From Candidatus Gastranaerophilales bacterium (GTDB lineage: Bacteria > Cyanobacteriota > Vampirovibrionia > Gastranaerophilales > Gastranaerophilaceae), in NCBI GenBank assembly GCA_905235155.1, contig CAJOKJ010000017.1:62001-126000 (forward strand): a stretch of 64,000 nucleotides of DNA, written 5' to 3'. This document shows positions 53,896-62,962 of this stretch, piece after piece. A model generated the notes under the pieces. It was given only the letters and a program-made list of their open reading frames with translations. It was not told where the DNA came from and searched no databases. The first letter of the stretch is position 1; each line of letters begins with the position of its first letter. The translations under genes were made by a program, and so were the position numbers.

Positions 53896-56154
53896 GTGTC
53901 TTTAAATTTAGTAAGCAAAATAGAAGCAGGAAAAAAACAACGTGCAAGGGTAGTAATTGGTGTTACTGCCGCTGTTTTGATATTGGTTTTATTATGTATT
54001 ATTTTTATTCAATTGTTGTTTACTAAGGAAAGAATTGAGATTGAAAACCATATTACTGAAGTTGCAAAGCAAAGTGCCGTTGCTGTTGATTTGTTAATCA
54101 ACGGTGATTTTCAAACTTTAAATTTATATGCTCATATATTGGAAAAAGAACCTAAGTATCTGGATAATTCGCTTGTAAAGCAAGGTTTACAAACAGCAAT
54201 AAAAAATACCCGTTTTTACTCAATGGGTGTAGCATATCCGGATGGCAGAGTTTTAATTTATGATGCAAATAAAGGGTTTATGCCTATTTTAAATGTAAAA
54301 GATTTTAAATATTTTAAAGAAGGCATGAAAGGTCATAGCTTTATAGATTTTATTAATAGTGATTATGACAATGACAAATTAATTGTTTTATATGCTGTTC
54401 CTGTAATTAAAAACGGAAAAGTTATTGCATTGGTAACAGGTGCTAACGATGCAAAAGATTATACAAGAGCAGTAGATATCACTTCTTTTAACGAAGAAGC
54501 CGTTGTTCATATTATAGACGGTACAGGTGACATATTACTTCGTGATAAAAAAGGTAATTCAGTTTATAACAAGTCTGTATTTGAAGATGTAGACGGTATT
54601 AAAAAAGAAGTTAAGGATAAGGCTCTTAAAGACAAAAATACTGTAAGTTATTGGTTTAAAGATAAAACAGGCGAAAGAAAAGTTGCAGCATATATTCCTG
54701 TCGGATATAACAATTGGAAAATTCTTGCTATACTTCCTTTTAGTGCTATAAGTCATAATACTAATGCAGTTTTACGTTATGCGGTAATTTTCTTGTTGCT
54801 TATTAATATAGTTGTAATTTTAGGTATCCGTTACAATGTTTTAATAAGACGTCGTTCTGATAATATGATTATGGATATGGCATTGCAAGATGACATAACT
54901 CACAGCTTGAATAAGACAAGTTTTTATATTGAAGCCGAAAAAATCTTGTTTAATAAAAAAGAAGATGATGATGAAAATTTAGCAATGTTATTGATGGATA
55001 TTGATAATTTTAAAATTATTAATGAAGTTTATGATATAAAAAAAGGTGATGTTGTATTAAAAGAAATTGCAGATATTTTAAGTAAGAATATTGCTGAAAA
55101 AGGTATTTTTGCAAGATTTAATGATGATGTTTTTGCAATATTGTACAGATATAACAAAGAAGCTGAAATAGTTTCATTAATTGATAATATTACAGAAGAA
55201 ATAGTTAAAATTCGATTAAGCTTAAAAGTAATACCTTCCTTTGGTGTTTACTTAATTGTTGACAAAGCAATGCCAATAAATATTATGTGCGACAAAGCCA
55301 ATATTGCAAAAAGAACGATAAAAGGTCTTGTTGGTGACAGATTTGCATTATTTGATGAAAGCCTAAGTCAAGCACTTCTTGCTGATAAGGAAATTGAAGA
55401 CGAGATGAAACCGGCATTGGAAGGTCATCAATTTGTTATGTATTTGCAACCAAAAATAGATATGAAAACAAATCTCCCTTGCGGCTCTGAAGCTTTAATT
55501 CGTTGGAATCATCCGCAAAAAGGATTAGTTCCTCCATATAAATTTGTTCCGTTATTTGAAAGAAACGGATTTATTGTTGAAGTTGATAAATTTATGTGGG
55601 AGGAAGCATGTAAAGCGATAAGAGAATGGATTGATTTAGGATATGAACCATTGCCTGTATCTGTTAATATTTCTCGAATACACTTTAAATATGAAGATAT
55701 TGTTTCAACAATAGAAAATCTTGTTAAAAAGTATAATATACCGAAGAAATATTTAGAATTAGAATTAACAGAAAGTGCATTTTTAGATAATGAAGGTGCC
55801 GTAAATTCTGCAATTATTCAACTTCAGGAATTAATTGCAATGGATGATTTCGGTATTGGTTATTCTTCTTTAAATATGTTAAGAAAACTTCCGGTAAATG
55901 TGTTAAAACTTGACAGAGGGTTTATTAACGAAGCTTCTTGTACTGAAAGAGGATTGATTGTACTTAACCATATAACTCAAATGGCACGTGATTTGAAAGC
56001 AACAGTTGTTTGTGAAGGTATTGAAACTCCTGAACAGGTGAATATGTTGCGTAATGCAGGTGGGGATATTGCTCAAGGTTTTTATTATGCTAAGCCTATG
56101 CCGTTAGATGAATACAATGATTTTGTATATCACCACGAAGGTGCATATAATTAA
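53896..56154 (+). CDS. dCache sensor with degenerate GGDEF and EAL domains
   Basis: A 752-residue inner-membrane protein. The first helix is at about 18-42, a periplasmic dCache-like sensor domain at 45-290, the second helix at about 293-315, then GGDEF and EAL. The GGDEF motif is FNDDVF, so cyclase activity should be lost. EAL is present (SEALIRW) with ELTES, DDFGIGYSSL, KLDRGF and EGIET. Between ELTES and DDFG the helix (IIQLQELIAMDDFG) looks about 4 residues short of usual EAL domains, which may weaken phosphodiesterase activity. It likely senses an extracellular signal and degrades c-di-GMP. ATG could be GTG 53896 (GGAG upstream). Confidence 0.9.
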   Translation: MSLNLVSKIEAGKKQRARVVIGVTAAVLILVLLCIIFIQLLFTKERIEIENHITEVAKQSAVAVDLLINGDFQTLNLYAHILEKEPKYLDNSLVKQGLQTAIKNTRFYSMGVAYPDGRVLIYDANKGFMPILNVKDFKYFKEGMKGHSFIDFINSDYDNDKLIVLYAVPVIKNGKVIALVTGANDAKDYTRAVDITSFNEEAVVHIIDGTGDILLRDKKGNSVYNKSVFEDVDGIKKEVKDKALKDKNTVSYWFKDKTGERKVAAYIPVGYNNWKILAILPFSAISHNTNAVLRYAVIFLLLINIVVILGIRYNVLIRRRSDNMIMDMALQDDITHSLNKTSFYIEAEKILFNKKEDDDENLAMLLMDIDNFKIINEVYDIKKGDVVLKEIADILSKNIAEKGIFARFNDDVFAILYRYNKEAEIVSLIDNITEEIVKIRLSLKVIPSFGVYLIVDKAMPINIMCDKANIAKRTIKGLVGDRFALFDESLSQALLADKEIEDEMKPALEGHQFVMYLQPKIDMKTNLPCGSEALIRWNHPQKGLVPPYKFVPLFERNGFIVEVDKFMWEEACKAIREWIDLGYEPLPVSVNISRIHFKYEDIVSTIENLVKKYNIPKKYLELELTESAFLDNEGAVNSAIIQLQELIAMDDFGIGYSSLNMLRKLPVNVLKLDRGFINEASCTERGLIVLNHITQMARDLKATVVCEGIETPEQVNMLRNAGGDIAQGFYYAKPMPLDEYNDFVYHHEGAYN

Positions 56155-56156
56155 AA

Positions 56157-56651
56157 ATGTTTGATAGAGATAAGTATTACCTCAGTTTGAATTCTACATA
56201 TTTAAAAAATATAAAAATTGATTTTGATGATATTGATATAAAATCAGATTTTAAAATTGTTTCATCAAATAATGGTATGCCTGTTTTGACAAAAAACGGT
56301 GTACCTATGAATAGTATGGAAAATCCATACGAAGAATGTAAAAGGTTATTTAGTGATTTATTATATTCTGATGATAAAATATGTATAATTTTTGGTCTTG
56401 AATTGGGATATGCATTAAAATATGCTTGTAACCACTATACAGGTAAAATTGTTCTAATTGAAAATGATTTTGAAACTATTAAGTACGTTTTGCAAAAAAA
56501 CAATTTAATGCAATATTTGTCTAACAGAAATTTAATATTTATAACAAATTTTAATAGGCTAAATTTGAGAGGAAAAAAAATATACATTGTTGCAAATAAG
56601 TATTATTCAGAAGTTTTTTCCGAAATTTTAGAAAATATACAGCCGTTTTAA
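56157..56651 (+). CDS. Stand-alone N-terminal domain of the Maf/DUF115 family
   Basis: A 164-residue protein matching only the N-domain of the 37711 Maf protein: IIFGLELGYALKYACNHYTG parallels VIFGLGLGNLLDYTHQKS, and IENDFETIKYVLQKNNLMQY parallels YEPDLNILRFTFEYVDLTKY. It ends before the DUF115 catalytic part, so either an adaptor or a decayed gene. It starts 2 bases after the EAL gene. No frameshift extension is seen downstream. Confidence 0.75.
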   Translation: MFDRDKYYLSLNSTYLKNIKIDFDDIDIKSDFKIVSSNNGMPVLTKNGVPMNSMENPYEECKRLFSDLLYSDDKICIIFGLELGYALKYACNHYTGKIVLIENDFETIKYVLQKNNLMQYLSNRNLIFITNFNRLNLRGKKIYIVANKYYSEVFSEILENIQPF

Positions 56652-56680
56652 AATAAAAAAAAGCCACCTAATCGGTGGCT
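56651..56680 (-). terminator. Minus-strand terminator antisense to the 56703 ORF
   Basis: Stem AGCCACC / GGTGGCT with a 5-base loop. On the minus strand it is followed by a T-run (the plus-strand A-run 56651-56661), so it terminates transcripts coming from about 56800 toward 56650. The flanking genes are all on the plus strand. Confidence 0.65.
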
Positions 56681-56702
56681 ACTAGACTTGGGGAGGAGGT
56701 AA

Positions 56703-56765
56703 GTGAACCTTTCGGTTCTTCTTATGGTTTTTATATCGCTAATCAATTTCAAAACTTTATATTAA
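56703..56765 (+). CDS. Possible 20-residue hydrophobic peptide (type I toxin-like)
   Basis: GTG 56703 to TAA 56763-56765 would give MNLSVLLMVFISLINFKTLY, a membrane-spanning peptide with Lys near the end. It has an unusually strong ribosome site (GGGGAGGAGG, spacing 3-6). A minus-strand terminator at 56651-56680 implies an antisense RNA covering this site and its Shine-Dalgarno, the layout of type I toxin-antitoxin pairs. The minus strand also carries a GAAA tetraloop hairpin (AACCGAAAGGTT). No terminator or promoter is confirmed. Coding is uncertain. Confidence 0.4.
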   Translation: MNLSVLLMVFISLINFKTLY

Positions 56766-56790
56766 ATTTTCATATATCCTCCAAATGGTT

Positions 56791-56801
56791 TATGTTAAAA
56801 T
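56791..56801 (+). promoter_or_regulatory. -10 element right before aroA start
   Basis: TATGTTAAAAT ends 6 bases before ATG 56808, so the transcript would start at or next to the start codon. No Shine-Dalgarno is present. This suggests leaderless translation. Confidence 0.45.
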
Positions 56802-56807
56802 TTTCTT

Positions 56808-57719
56808 ATGAATAAATATGTTGAAAAAAATACAATAGGTTTACGTGGTGAAATCGTTATACCATCTGACAAATCACTTTCTCATAGGGCAATAATGTTA
56901 TCATCGATAGCACGAGGTTCTGCCATCATAAATAATTTTTCAGTTGGTGCAGATTGTCATTCAACGTTGAATTTATTTAAAAATTTAGGTGTGAATATTG
57001 AGTTTATTTCTGAACAAAAACTAAAATTAAAATCAACAGGAATATTAGCTGCACCGACTTGTAATCTTGATTGTGGAAATTCGGGTACTACAATGCGTTT
57101 AGTTTCCGGTATTTTGGCAGGTCAAGATTTTAATTCGGTTTTATATGGTGATGAAAGTCTTTCAAAACGACCAATGAAGCGAGTTATAGAACCTTTATCG
57201 TTAATGGGTGCAAAAATAGACTCAAATGAATATAAGGCACCGCTAAAAATATTTGGTAAAAGGCTAAATGGTATTAATTACAGTTCAAAACTTGCGTCAG
57301 CACAGGTAAAGTCTTGTGTTTTACTTGCAGGTTTGCATGCTCAAGGAAAGACGAGTTTTACTGAGCCTTATGTGTCCAGAAATCACACAGAGCTAATGCT
57401 TAAATATTTAGGTGCTGATATTTCTGTTCATAATTCAACCGTAGAAATTGAAAAATCCGAACTTACGGCAAAGGATATAACTATATGCGGAGATATTTCG
57501 TCAGCTGCTTTTTTCATAGTTGCAGGTTTAATTGTTCCAAATTCAGATTTTATAATAAAAAATGTCGGACTAAATCCTACAAGAACGGGTATTCTTGATG
57601 TTGTTGAACAAATGGGCGGAAATATTGAAATATTGGATAAGCGTATTGAAGCAAATGAAGAAGTAGGTGACTTACGTGTGAAAACTTCTGATTTGCGTGC
57701 TTGCGAAATTGGAGTTTAA
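56808..57719 (+). CDS. aroA: EPSP synthase AroA, N-terminal part (frameshifted gene)
   Basis: 3-phosphoshikimate 1-carboxyvinyltransferase, the sixth shikimate-pathway step. IPSDKSLSHRAIMLSSIARG, LDCGNSGTTMRLVSGILAGQ, GDESLSKRPMKR and SAQVKSCVLLAGL are classical. The frame breaks at 57711-57716 (gaaattggagtttaattcc): adding one base gives EIGG/SLIPRLIDEIP and continues in the next frame to 58078, for about 423 residues in all. The two parts together are a complete enzyme, so the break is probably an assembly error or very recent mutation. Confidence 0.92.
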   Translation: MNKYVEKNTIGLRGEIVIPSDKSLSHRAIMLSSIARGSAIINNFSVGADCHSTLNLFKNLGVNIEFISEQKLKLKSTGILAAPTCNLDCGNSGTTMRLVSGILAGQDFNSVLYGDESLSKRPMKRVIEPLSLMGAKIDSNEYKAPLKIFGKRLNGINYSSKLASAQVKSCVLLAGLHAQGKTSFTEPYVSRNHTELMLKYLGADISVHNSTVEIEKSELTAKDITICGDISSAAFFIVAGLIVPNSDFIIKNVGLNPTRTGILDVVEQMGGNIEILDKRIEANEEVGDLRVKTSDLRACEIGV

Positions 57720-58078
57720 TTCCTCGTTTAATTGATGAAATACCTGTAATAGCTGTTATGGCTACACAGGCTGAAGGTACAACAATAATTAAAAACGCTC
57801 AAGATTTAAGAAATAAGGAATCTGACAGAATTACCGCTGTTGTTACAGAATTAAGAAAATTAGGTGCAGATATTGACGAAACAGCAGACGGTTTTGTCAT
57901 AAATGGTAAAAAGCATTTAAAAGGCGGTTGTGAAATTGAAACCTACCATGACCATAGACTTGCTATGAGTATGTATATTGCAGGGTTAATTTCTAAAAGT
58001 TCCATTAATATTAACGACTTTCAATGGGTTAATATATCGTTTCCTGAATTTGAAAAACTTATTACTTCACTGCAATAA
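57701..58078 (+). CDS. aroA: EPSP synthase AroA, C-terminal part (same gene)
   Basis: Continuation of aroA: SLIPRLIDEIPVIAVMATQA, NAQDLRNKESDRITAV (conserved KESDR), and YHDHRLAMSMYIAGL (HDHR), the catalytic C-terminal motifs. The apparent start overlaps the N-part and has no ribosome site. It overlaps the convergent ridA end by 17 bases. Best treated as one gene, 56808-58078. Confidence 0.92.
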   Translation: MRNWSLIPRLIDEIPVIAVMATQAEGTTIIKNAQDLRNKESDRITAVVTELRKLGADIDETADGFVINGKKHLKGGCEIETYHDHRLAMSMYIAGLISKSSININDFQWVNISFPEFEKLITSLQ

Positions 58079-58439
58079 CCGCAATTTCAAGTAAAGCACC
58101 CTTTGGCATATCACTTACGCTAACGCAAGTTCTGGCAGGTTTTGAGGTGAAATATTTTTCATAAATTGCGTTAAATTTTTTGAAATCTCCCATATAAGCA
58201 AGGTAGCAACTTGTTTGCACAATATTGTCAAAAGTAAATTCTGCTTCTGTTAATATGGCAGAAATGTTTTTAATAACTTGTTCCGTTTGAGATTCGATAT
58301 CAGAGTCAACAAGTTCTGACGTTTCAGGGTCAATACCAACTTGTCCTGAAATATATAATGTATTTTTGTTGACAAGAGTTGCTTGCGAATAAGGTCCAAC
58401 AGCTTTTGGAGCTGCTTCTGTATTAATATATTCAATCAT
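58062..58439 (-). CDS. ridA: RidA/YjgF family enamine/imine deaminase
   Basis: A 125-residue RidA protein that hydrolyses reactive enamine/imine intermediates such as 2-aminoacrylate. The start at 58439 (MIEYINTEAAP) has AAGGAG 6 bases upstream; longer in-frame start rejected. AVGPYSQATLV, ISGQVGID and SKPARTCVSVSDMPKGALLE carry the active-site Arg and Glu. The 3' end overlaps aroA antiparallel by 17 bases. Confidence 0.93.
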   Translation of the reverse strand: MIEYINTEAAPKAVGPYSQATLVNKNTLYISGQVGIDPETSELVDSDIESQTEQVIKNISAILTEAEFTFDNIVQTSCYLAYMGDFKKFNAIYEKYFTSKPARTCVSVSDMPKGALLEIAVIAVK

Positions 58440-58458
58440 TATAAACTCCTTAGATAAA

Positions 58459-58486
58459 CTAAAAGCCACTAAAAAGTGGCTTTTAA
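58459..58486 (-). terminator. Terminator between tRNA-Glu and ridA
   Basis: AAAAGCCACT / AGTGGCTTTT 10-base stem, 4-base loop, T-run. It sits just after the tRNA and just before the ridA ribosome site on the minus strand. Confidence 0.85.
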
Positions 58487-58488
58487 AA

Positions 58489-58564
58489 TGGTACTCCCAG
58501 GCGAATTCGAATCGCCGTCGCCTCCGTGAAAGGGAAGTGTCCTAGGCCTCTAGACGATGGGAGC
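58489..58564 (-). tRNA. tRNA-Glu (anticodon TTC)
   Basis: 76 bases with encoded CCA. The 7-base acceptor pairs (GCTCCCA/TGGGAGT), the D-arm has GTC/GAC, the anticodon loop reads CTTTCAC with TTC, and the T-arm is GGCGA-TTCGAAT-TCGCC. The CCA is present at 58489-58491 on the plus-strand complement. Oriented minus, 25 bases before a terminator. Confidence 0.97.
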
Positions 58565-58696
58565 CTATCTGTTTGTGTATTCATCTTATAATAATCCCAA
58601 AAAAATGTCAACTACTTATTTTATTTTTTGTAAATTACTTGAAATGTTTATTTGTTTTGTATAAAATTGAAATATATAATTATAAGGAAAAGTATA

Positions 58697-61191
58697 ATGT
58701 TTGAACGATTTACAGAAAAGGCTATTAAGGTCATAATGCTTGCACAAGAGGAAGCAAGACGATTGGGACATAACTTTGTTGGTACAGAACAGGTTTTGTT
58801 GGGTTTAATCGGAGAAGGCACAGGTGTTGCTGCAAAAACTCTAAAGTCTATGGGTGTTAATCTAAAAGATGCTCGCACGGAAGTTGAAAAAATTATCGGT
58901 AGAGGTTCAGGTTTTGTAGCGGTAGAAATTCCGTTTACACCTCGTGCAAAAAGAGTTCTTGAATTATCGTGGGATGAAGCAAGACAATTAGGACACAATT
59001 ACATTGGCACGGAACACTTGCTTTTAGGCTTGATAAGAGAAGGTGAAGGTGTAGCAGCAAGAGTTTTAGAAAACTTAGGGGTTGATTTAAATAAAATTAG
59101 AAGTAATGTCGTTAAAATTTTAGGCGAATCAAAACCTCAAACAGTTTCATCAGGTGGCAGTTCATCTTCTTCATCTTCAACAACAAAGGCTAAAACCCCA
59201 AGTTTAGATGAATTCGGTACAGACTTAACTTTAGCGGCTGCCGAATTAAGATTAGATCCTGTTATTGGTCGTGAAAAAGAAATTGAACGTGTAATTCAAA
59301 TTCTTGCAAGACGTACAAAAAATAATCCTGTACTTTTAGGTGAACCGGGTGTTGGTAAAACAGCAGTTGTAGAAGGTTTGGCTTTAAGAATTGTTAATTC
59401 TGAAGTTCCTGATATTTTAGATGGTAAAAAAGTTATTCAGCTTGATATGGGACTTTTGATTGCAGGTACTAAGTATCGTGGTGAATTTGAAGAACGTTTG
59501 AAAAAGATAATGGATGAAATTCGCCAAGCAGGTAATATCATACTTGTAATTGACGAAATGCATACTTTAATTGGTGCGGGTGCAGCAGAAGGTGCTATTG
59601 ATGCTGCAAATATTTTAAAACCTGCGTTATCAAGAGGTGAAATTCAAGTTATTGGTGCTACGACTCTTGATGAATATAGAAAACATATTGAAAAAGATAC
59701 TGCTTTGGAAAGACGTTTTCAATCTGTATTAATAGAAGAACCTTCAATTGACGATTCTATTGAAATTATACGTGGTTTAAAACCAAAATACGAAGAACAC
59801 CACAGATTAATTATTTCTGATGATGCTATTGTCGCTGCGGTAAAATTGTCAAGCAAATACATTACCGATAGATTTTTGCCTGATAAGGCAATTGATGTTC
59901 TTGATGAAGCAAGTTCTAAAGTTCGTTTAAAAGTAAGTTCTTTATCTCCTGAAGGTAAAGAGTTGGATAAAGAACTTCGTGCAATAATTAAAGAGAAAGA
60001 AGAAGCAATAAGAAATCAAGAATTTGAAAAAGCATCTCAACTTCGTGATGATGAAGCAAATATGAAAGAGCGTATTCGTGAAGTTTCAGAAGAATGGAGA
60101 AATGAACACGATGCTAATAAACCGGTTGTAACAGAAGAAAATATTGCAGAAGTTATCGGTATGATGACAGGTGTTCCTGTTACAAAATTGACTGAAAGCG
60201 AAAGTGACAGATTATTAAAACTTGAAGAAACTTTACACGAAAGAGTAATTGGTCAAAATGATGCGATTGTTGCTATTTCAAAAGCAATAAGACGTGCGAG
60301 AGTTGGTTTAAAATCGCCAAACAGACCTATCGGAAGCTTTATTTTCTGTGGTCCTACCGGTGTTGGTAAAACTGAACTTGCAAAGGCATTGTCAGAAGCA
60401 GTTTTTGGTTCTGAAGATAACATGGTTAGAGTTGATATGTCAGAATTTATGGAAAAACATTCAACTTCTAAACTGATTGGTTCACCTCCGGGATATGTTG
60501 GCTATGATGATGGCGGCAGTTTGACAGAAACTATCAGAAAGAAACCTTATTCGGTAATTCTTTTTGATGAAATTGAAAAAGCACATCCTGACGTGTTTAA
60601 TATTATGTTGCAAATTCTGGATGATGGTCGATTGACTGATTCAAAGGGCAGACATGTAAACTTTAAAAACACAATTATTATAATGACTTCAAATGTTGGT
60701 GCAAGTATGATAGCAACTCAATCAAAATTGGGCTTCTCTACTGCTGATGACGAAAAGAAAGATAAATACGAAAAATTAAAAGATACGGTTAATGAAGAAA
60801 TGAAAAAAGCTTTCAGACCGGAATTTATAAACCGTATTGATGATATTATTGTATTTGCTCATTTAAGCAAGGAAGAAATCAGAGAAATTGTTGATTTGAT
60901 GATGAAAGACTTGTTTAAACGTCTTGATGAAAGAGGCTTAAAAATGGAAGTTACTAACGAAGTGAAAGACTTTATGGCAACTGACGGATACAAGAAGCTT
61001 ACGGTGCAAGACCTTTGAGAAGATTAATTCAACGTAAAGTTGAAGATACTCTTGCAGAAGAAATCTTGACAGGTAAATATCATGAAGGTGATACGATTGT
61101 TCTTGATATGAAAGACGGCAAGATGTTCTTTTCAAAAAAAGGTGAAGTTGTAAATTTGGAAGAAGAAAAAATGAAATCTTCTAAAGAATAA
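58697..61191 (+). CDS. clpC: ClpC AAA+ protease chaperone (apparent frameshift near C-terminus)
   Basis: Hsp100 ATPase that unfolds substrates for ClpP. The start at ATG 58697 ([20 protein letters not shown]) follows AAGGAAA. Two Clp-N repeats ([20 protein letters not shown] and [19 protein letters not shown]), AAA1 with Walker [15 protein letters not shown], the UvrB/C motif, and AAA2 Walker [15 protein letters not shown]. The uninterrupted frame ends at 61018 with [10 protein letters not shown]. The expected [20 protein letters not shown] lies in another frame, reached by adding one T near 60999-61000, and continues to TAA 61189-61191. About 830 residues in all. Confidence 0.95.
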
Positions 61192-61213
61192 GAAGTATAA
61201 AAAGTATATGATA

Positions 61214-61252
61214 TTAATGGGGCAAATTTTATCTTTGCCTCATTTTTTTTGT
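61214..61252 (+). terminator. Terminator after clpC
   Basis: Stem ATGGGGCAAA / TTTGCCTCAT with a loop of about 7, followed by eight T. Confidence 0.9.
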
Positions 61253-61317
61253 GTAAACAATTTATAAAAATAATTAATAATGATTGTAAAGATATGTAAC
61301 GGAAATGTTCAAAAACC

Positions 61318-61345
61318 TAAAGTTTACATGTATTTTTACCGATAA
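61318..61345 (+). promoter_or_regulatory. Sigma-28 (FliA)-like promoter
   Basis: TAAAGTTT (61318-61325), 12 bases, ACCGATAA (61338-61345). This matches the flagellar sigma-28 consensus at all core positions. The gene starts at 61389 with AAGGGG. Same spacing as the site at 3382. Confidence 0.75.
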
Positions 61346-61388
61346 ATATCTTGTAAAGGGAATGAATTTTTTGTAAGGGGTACCGCTT

Positions 61389-62355
61389 ATGGGTATGTCA
61401 GCATCACAAGCAAGATTGTTATCAATTACTGCAAGAATGAATGATATTGAGTTTAAATCTCAACAAGTATCAAATATAAAAATAAGATTAGCAGATGATT
61501 CTGAAAAAGTAGCAAATGCTTATACGGCTGCTCTTAACAAACAAAAATTTTCATTTAATACTTATGATAAAAATGGTAATGCTCAAAAGATTGATTTAAC
61601 TGCTGCGTTTTTGTCAGGTAAAGATTCTCAATATAAATTAGTAAGACGTGACGGCAAGATGTTGGTTTCGAATGATGTCAAACAAAATTATGTTAATCGT
61701 ATGAGTAGTTGGAATAATTATGTTGATAATAAATTTGCTGATTCAACACGTGCTAAATATCCTGAATGGTGTGCACAAATGACATCTGACCATAATGCAA
61801 GATATAATGAATGTGAAGCAGAGTTTATTTTGCAATCTAAGTTTGGAGTAGGAGGTTTTGAAGCCACTTATGAAGCTTGTGGTATAAACGAAACAGAAAC
61901 TTCTTGGCATAATGGATTTAATGGATTGTTGGATGCTGGTCTTATTTCTCAAGCAGAAATTAATTTTTATAAAGATTCTTTTGCTCAATTATTTAATGCA
62001 ACATCTACATCTGGTGATCACGTAAATACAGATGCTATCTTCAGTATTGATAATGCGAGTGCTAATGATCCAAATTGGTTGTATGAAGCACTTGAAAGTG
62101 GTGAATTTTATCTTGTTGATAATACAGGTAAAGAAATTAGTCCTTCAAGCACCGTTCAAATAGTTCAAGAATCTGATACAACAGAATTAGCAAAAGCAGA
62201 AGCAGAATATAATGCAGCAACAGCAAAAATTAATAAAAAAGAAAAACAATTAGATAATGAAATGAAAGTTTTAGATACAGAACACCAAGGAATTTGATTC
62301 AGTTAAATCATTAATTGGTGAAAATGTGGAAAAATCATTTAACTTATTCTCATAA
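61389..62355 (+). CDS. Hypothetical protein, possibly flagellum-associated (apparent frameshift at end)
   Basis: About 320 residues. The N-terminus MGMSASQARLLSITARMND then EFKSQQVSNIKIRLADDSEK is an amphipathic helix reminiscent of the rod/hook-type N-terminal regions, and of unknown Gastranaerophilales proteins. The middle has beta-rich and Trp-containing segments (NKQKFSFNTYDKNGNAQKID). The C-terminal coiled coil (ELAKAEAEYNAATAKINKKE) runs into a frameshift near 62288-62295. Removing one base gives EFDSVKSLIGENVEKSFNLF and a stop at 62353-62355. The sigma-28-type promoter suggests a late-flagellar role. Function not established. Confidence 0.75.
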
Positions 62356-62384
62356 TTAAAAAGCCATCGTAAGATGGCTTTTTG
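62356..62384. terminator. Terminator between 61389 gene and aroQ
   Basis: AAAAAGCCATC / GATGGCTTTTT perfect 11-base stem, 4-base loop, with A/T runs usable on both strands. Confidence 0.92.
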
Positions 62385-62386
62385 TT

Positions 62387-62854
62387 TTATCTTCGTCTTT
62401 CCATATTTTCAATTTCTTCTTGTGTTTTTACGTAATCTATCATTGCGTACAAGCCTAATTTATAAGAATATGATCCAAATCCGCTTATTTGTCCTATGCA
62501 AACAGGTGCAATTAATGAGGTATGTCTAAATTCTTCTCTTGCGTGGATGTTAGTCAAGTGTATTTCAACAACAGGTATTGTTATTGAGGCAATGGCATCT
62601 CTCAATGCAACGCTTGTATGCGTATATCCGCCTGCATTTATAATTATACCGTCAAATGTGCCGTTAGCAAATTGAATTTCATCAATTAATTTGCCCTCAT
62701 AATTTGTTTGTCTGCATACTAATTCAGTATTGTTCTTTTTTGCTTCGTCAGTCAGATTAATCTCTATATCTGTTAATGTTTTATTTCCGTATTTTTCAGG
62801 CTCTCTTGTTCCCAGTAAGTTTAAGTTTGGACCGTTTAGTAATAATAATTTCAT
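62387..62854 (-). CDS. aroQ: 3-dehydroquinate dehydratase, type II
   Basis: A 155-residue dodecameric enzyme of the shikimate pathway. ATG 62854 is preferred, with AGGAG just upstream; a GTG 6 bases earlier is in frame. LLLNGPNLNLLGTREPEKYG has the catalytic Tyr, IINAGGYTHTSVALRDA the substrate site, and EIHLTNIHAREEFRHTS the catalytic His. Length is normal. Confidence 0.96.
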   Translation of the reverse strand: MKLLLLNGPNLNLLGTREPEKYGNKTLTDIEINLTDEAKKNNTELVCRQTNYEGKLIDEIQFANGTFDGIIINAGGYTHTSVALRDAIASITIPVVEIHLTNIHAREEFRHTSLIAPVCIGQISGFGSYSYKLGLYAMIDYVKTQEEIENMERRR

Positions 62855-62962
62855 GTTCACTCCTTTTTTTTTTAATTATACCCAAAAAGAAAAAATTATA
62901 AAATGTGTAATATTTAATTATTTGTGGTATATTATATATATAAATAGAAATTAGAGGTATAA

